A DNA stretch of 64,000 bases from Wurfbainia villosa (taxonomy: Eukaryota > Streptophyta > Magnoliopsida > Zingiberales > Zingiberaceae). The DNA lies in assembly GCA_025175895.1 (NCBI GenBank), contig CM046003.1:30835245-30899244 (forward strand). Reading direction: 5' to 3'. The notes below the pieces were generated by a model, which was not told the origin of the DNA, did not search any database, and was given only the letters and a program-made list of their open reading frames with translations. Shown one piece after another: positions 59,551-64,000 of the stretch. The stretch's first letter is position 1. The number at the start of each line of letters is the position of its first letter. The position numbers and the translations under genes are program-made.

Positions 59551-61440
59551 ATGAGTTTGGGAGTGCTAACTTTAAATGGATGGGTAGTTAACCTAACTAT
59601 GGTAAAGGTGGCACTTTAGGTTATTTTCAAGGTTATGGATACCTTAGAAATATGTTTGATCTTTGATCCTAAAAGATTTTAGGATGTGCCAATACATTGT
59701 TGGGATTTTGAAAAATCAATTGAATTGACACAATTTAGGTCTAGAGATTATTGTGTGTCATTTTGGGTTTATGACACACATGGGGGTTTAGTAGCAATAT
59801 GGAAAAATATAATTAATTATATCAAATGACAATTAATACTAAAATTTAGGTATTGGTATACCTATACATTTTATATGACATGCCTTGTTTGCCATATAAC
59901 ATGCCATGACATCATATTTATTTTTACCATTTAATATGTCATGATCATGTTTAGGATTAAGGTTTAATGTCATGTGTTTTTAGATTATATCATATGTCAT
60001 GTCATCATGATCATTGGCCATACTTTACTTATACTATTATTTATGTCATGATCATTCATGTATTTAATTAAAATTGATTTAAGGACAATGACATGAGTTG
60101 GAGTCTCATTTATAAGGGAATCAAGTAGTGTTGCCTTAGAAAATACATGAGGCTTTAGTTTAAGATGAACCAAAACTCACATCTCACATTAAATTGACAT
60201 GTATGTATATTTATACACCCTAGATACATGTGAGATCCTAGGATATGAGTTAAGTTCAAGGTGCATAGTTTTTGCATCTAGATGAACTAAAACTCATCTT
60301 TAACTAAATGTGGAACATTGGAAAAGTTTGTGTACAAGTCATGTACATTGAGCCCAAGAAATATGATCCAAAATAAGGTTTTAAAAGTATTTTAAAATTC
60401 TTTTAGAAAACCTTAGTAAAGTCTATCTTTTGATAGCAATCACCATTGATGAAGTTGATACAAAGTGAGCTAAAACATTAAAGTTTTTCTTCACTTTTGA
60501 ACTTTGTATCAATTTCAATATTTTATGGGTAAAATATTTTTCTAACATTTTTCACCTATTGTATTGGTCATAAGTATTATACGTATGAAATTTCATGATT
60601 TTTTGAATTACATATAATTATTTATGAATTTTATTTCTGATAATTGAAATTCTGATATTTTGATTATCGATCATTTCGGTGGCGATCGATTGATCTCGAT
60701 AGAGTCATTGCGGTGATTTCGAGAAAATAAGGTTGTTTAGCCCATTTTCAGCCATGGTAAAGTTCCCTAATCACTCATAACCCTAGGATATGCTTTGGGA
60801 AGCATTATAAAGGGTGAAAATCCATTGGATATGGATTAGAAGAGGTGTTAGGATGATGTATCAAATTTAAGGTGTGAAGAGTTCATATTTGAACTTTGAA
60901 CCTTATTTTTGATGGTTTAGAGTTCCTATTGGCTTAGAGACTTCCCAAGGACATTGTTGGTGCAATGGTCAAGGGGAAACAAGTCTTTAGGGGGAGGTAT
61001 CCATCATGGGACGATGGACAGTATTTTTCCTCATGAGGGGGAAAAAGGGATTTTGAGATACCCAATTTGAAAATTGGGAGAGTGTGTAGGATTGCCTCTT
61101 TTGAGTGATATGGAACTTATCACTAGAAAGATGGTAGACATCTTAGGTATTTCTAGACCAAGGAGGAGATTGTAAGATCTCATTGGATATGAGACATTGA
61201 CCTCCTTGGAGAGTAAACATTTTTTATGTTAGTCAAAAAGGGGGAGAATGTTATGAAAATTGGTAATCTTATCTTTCTCCCAAATGTTTTGGGGGAGAAT
61301 GTTATGGAGAGTGTTATCAATTGATGTTATCAATTGTCAATTCGGAGATTTGGGGAGAATGTTTGGGATTATCAATTTGGGATAAAGGAGATTTGAGTTA
61401 GTGTTCTAACTCAAAGGTATGTATTTTCTAAGGGGGAGAT
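59551..61440 (+). other. Noncoding 3' region of copy D
   Basis: 1.9 kb AT-rich DNA shared with A-C. CATGTCATGACATC-type palindromes lie at about 59900-60010, and polypurine tracts (GGGGGAGG, GGGGGAAAAAGG, GGGGGAGAATG) repeat at 60990-61440. No open frame with domain similarity. Confidence 0.75.
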
Positions 61441-62975
61441 TGTTGGTGCAATCGGCCTAGGTCACGATTAACCGGACTCGAGTTTGACTCGAGTGATGTT
61501 TTGATATTTGACATGAAGGTTTGACATTGTTGTCTGATATTATTTTGGGGAGATTGTTGGAGTAATCGACCCGTCATAATTGACCGGACTCGAGTTTAAC
61601 TCGAGGGAGATTTTGATGGTTGACTGGAGTTGACCATGTCATGGAAAGTCCAAGTCTTGAGTACTTGGCATGTAAAGTCCAAGCATGGGTCTTGGCAAGG
61701 AAAAGTCCAAGCATGGGTCTTGGCATGGAAAGTCCAACATGGGCTGGCAAGGGAAAGTTCAAGCTTAAGTCTTGCCATTTGAGAAGTCTAAGGGGTTTGA
61801 TATTGGCGGCGTAAAGTCCAAGCAGGAATCTTGGCAGCATAAGTCCAATGGTTGGCAGCGTAAAGTCCAAGCGGGAGTCTTGGCAGCGTAAGTCCAATGT
61901 GTCTTGGCGGTATAGACACCATTAGCATGACATAGCCGATGGAAGCACCTGAAGGCTAGCGCAATGGATAAATAAGTCATGGATGACTTGGAGGTATCCG
62001 AGAGGCGTGAGGCTGACGGAGGTGGCTAGAAGGCTTAGTTCTAGGCTAAGGGTGGTCTAGCAAGTATGGGGGCACCATACTTGGGTTAAAACCTCATGTT
62101 TGAGGTGTGCCAGTCGACTGGTGTCATATAGCAGTCGACTAGTGTGAGTCAACTAGGATTTGACTGTGGAAAGTATCCCAGCAGTCGACTGCCAGAGGTG
62201 GGCAGTCGACTGCTGGAGCTAGCAGTCGACTAATCGTGTGATCAGTCGACTGGTGCTCGATAATTTGGGCACAGAATAGAGTCAGACTCGACTGTTGGGG
62301 TTAGTAGTCGAGTGGAGGCTCGATCAGTCGACTGATGGTCATGATCAGTCGACTGATGTCCTATCCATTGGATTTTTCCAACGTGGATCACACCGTTGTC
62401 TCACAGCAACAGTGTCATCAGTCGACTAATGGTCCCGATCAGTCGACTAATAGGCGATTTCTAGCCCAGGCAGCAGCTTTAAAGGGAGCTCATGGAGGAG
62501 GAAATCAATAGCGATTTTCTTGGGTGAATTGGAGCGATTTGCTGTTGCAAATCAGGGTCTTCAAGGCTAGTCCAAGGCAATCAAAGATCAAGCAACCAAA
62601 GTGCTCTTGTAAAGTATTTTTCTTTACTTGCATTGTTTTTCATACTTGTATTAGCTTGTATCTTTAGTATTACTTAGTGTAATCATTGTAAGGGGTTTCT
62701 CCACCTCCGGATTGTTCTGAGAAGGAGTTATTTGTGATTAGTGGTTGCGTGTGTATCACTAGAGCTCTTTAGAGCTCGATCCGTGGAGTATGAACCATTC
62801 GGTTCTGAACCACGTTATATGCTTGTGTTGTGAATTGTGTTAGTCGTATTTCGTTATTACTATTAGTTTTATTTCCGCTACCTTAACGAGATTTTTAGAC
62901 GAACGCGATTGAATTCCATCGACGCATCCTACGACGCTATTCACCCCCCCTCTAACGGTCAACATTTCCTCTACA
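61441..62975 (+). mobile_element. 3' LTR of copy D
   Basis: 1535 bp, TGTTGGTGCAATCGG to TTCCTCTACA. It contains about ten CAGTCGACTG-type palindromes (62109-62455), the unit array (61640-61920), the internal polypurine/LTR-start duplicate at 61555 and a TATA-like CTTTAAAGG near 62477. Confidence 0.93.
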
Positions 62976-64000
62976 AAGTCCAAGCGGGAGTCTTGGTAGA
63001 ATAAGTCCAATGGTTGACGGCGTAAAGTCCAAGTCGTAGTCTTGGCAGCGTAAGCTCAATGTGTCTTGGCAGTGTAGACCGGCTTAGCATGACAATAGCC
63101 GATGAAAACACCTGAAGGATAGCATATGGATGAACACGTCATGGATGACTTGGAGGGATCTGATAGGCGTGAGACTGACGGAGGTGGCTAGAAGGCTTAG
63201 GTCTATACTAAGGGTGGTCTAGCAAGTATGAGAGTATCATACTTGGGGTTAAACCTCATGGTTGAGGTTATCAGTCGACTGGGGCTTTGGACCAGTCGAT
63301 TGGTCAAGTATTTTGACACTTGACAGTCGACTGGGAATATGACCAATCGAACTACTCAGAGTCGACTGATGTTCGACTACAGAAAATGGTCTGGCAGTCG
63401 ACTGCCAACATTGAGCAGTCGACTGATGGCTTGAGCAGTCGAATTCCATGAATGGCAGTCGACTATTGGTCGGGATTACGGGAGCAGAATACTCGGTAGT
63501 CGACTATTCAGTCGGCTACGCCTCTGGCAGTCGACTGCCAGTGTATTCGTTGGCTTGAATGCCGATGTGGATTAAGTTCGTTGTGAGACAACGGTACTAT
63601 TGGCAGTTGACTGTCAGGCGGAAATTCAGGTCACGAAAAAGCTTAAAAGGAGCTCGACGAGAGGGATTTTAGCAGTGATTTCTTGGGCGATTTTGAGGCG
63701 ATTTGGTTATGCAAATCAGGGTCTTCAAGCTCGGTTCAAGAAATCAAACAAGCAAGCATCTAAAGCGCATTGTAAAGTTTTCTTTACGTGTTTTGTGTAT
63801 TTCACTTGTAATTGCTTGTATTTCTTTTGTATTGCTTTTATAATCCTTGTACGAGGTTTCTCCGCCTCCGACTTGTTATCGAGAAGGAGTTTATTTGATT
63901 AGTGGTGATATTTGCATTGCTAGAGCTCATTCGAGCTCAATCCGTGGAGTATGAACCCTAAGGGTCCGAACCACGTTATATCTTGGTGTTGTATACTTGT
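62976..64000 (+). mobile_element. 3' LTR of copy B, second part (window ends inside it)
   Basis: It begins with the duplicated AAGTC and continues CAAGCGGGAGTCTTGG, matching the 5' LTR from about 33171 to 34206. It has a run of CAGTCGACTG palindromes (63270-63545), better preserved than in the 5' LTR. The last roughly 130 bp lie beyond the window. Confidence 0.9.

Larger units (their letters stand above)
56361..62975 (+). mobile_element. Gag-only Copia-type element copy D
   Basis: 6.6 kb with perfect TSD AAGTC (56356-56360, 62976-62980), inserted in the 3' LTR of copy B. LTRs are 56361-57842 (1482 bp) and 61441-62975 (1535 bp); the 5' LTR has a deletion of about 45 bp near 57385 and a smaller one near 56880. 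The PBS TGGTATCAGAGC is at 57845-57856 and the polypurine tract AAGGGGGAGAT at 61430-61440. The gag frame is nearly complete and there is no pol. It is the cleanest reference copy for this family. Confidence 0.94.
32791..64000 (+). mobile_element. Gag-only Copia-type element copy B, carrying nested insertions; continues past the window
   Basis: The 5' LTR, PBS, broken gag and 3' noncoding region run from 32791 to 37796. The element resumes at 55862 after Copia element E, reaches its polypurine tract at 56021-56034, and its 3' LTR starts at 56035. That LTR is cut at 56360 by copy D and resumes at 62976. It is about 130 bp short of complete at the window end, judged against the 5' LTR. Both LTR starts read TATTGG rather than TGTTGG. 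It is the outermost and therefore oldest layer of this stack. Confidence 0.88.

Noticed and set aside
62109..62455. CRISPR-like array (short repeats with variable spacers)
   Set aside because: This is plant nuclear DNA; the repeats are palindromic 10-14-mers with irregular spacing within an LTR and there are no cas genes.

Overview
This is nuclear DNA of a flowering plant. The evidence is one intron-rich plant vacuolar protease gene surrounded by plant-type LTR retrotransposons (chromovirus, Tat, Copia), an Au-like SINE and a TRIM. The GC-rich first exon of the gene and its AT-rich introns suggest a monocot, but the species cannot be named from the window.

Layout. Positions 1-3179 hold the 3' end of a Ty3/Gypsy chromovirus: the end of pol plus a 2.7-kb 3' LTR. 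After an unassigned stretch, 5920-8221 (minus strand) holds the only convincing host gene, an apparently intact 8-exon aleurain-type cysteine protease (363 aa). An Au-like SINE with its own target duplication sits in intron 6.

First retrotransposon stack (about 8895-26850). An old minus-strand Ty3/Tat gag is split into two pieces (8895-9455 and 25613-26110) by a plus-strand Tat element (about 9456-25612). The Tat element has gag, protease, RT-RNase H, a second RNase H, integrase, an antisense ORF region and 3' tandem repeats, all broken. Its gag is in turn interrupted by a gag-only Copia element (A, 11788-18158, minus, TSD AGCAG). A solo LTR of the same gag-only family (27306-29073) and a 646-bp TRIM (30638-31283, TSD TATAT) follow.

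Second stack (32791 to beyond the window end). Gag-only element B (plus) carries in its 3' region an 18-kb insertion of an autonomous-type Copia element (E, 37797-55861, minus). The 3' LTR of E is split by gag-only element C (38219-46898, minus, TSD AGGTA). The 3' LTR of B is split by gag-only element D (56361-62975, plus, TSD AAGTC). All elements are decayed to some degree. D keeps a single gag frame with two nonsense codons, and C keeps a 475-codon gag ORF.

The gag-only family (A-D plus the solo LTR) has 1.35-1.77-kb LTRs, an initiator-Met PBS, a gag with two CCHC knuckles and no pol. It resembles terminal-repeat retrotransposons with a GAG domain (TR-GAG), probably parasitic on a SIRE/Maximus-like Copia. 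Two features stand out. The LTRs carry dense arrays of the palindrome CAGTCGACTG and of CCAAG...CTTGG units. Copy C alone carries about 2.4 kb of extra sequence with an intron-containing ORF of about 302 aa, similar in outline to 'putative plant transposon protein' domains. That ORF is the best candidate here for something undescribed.
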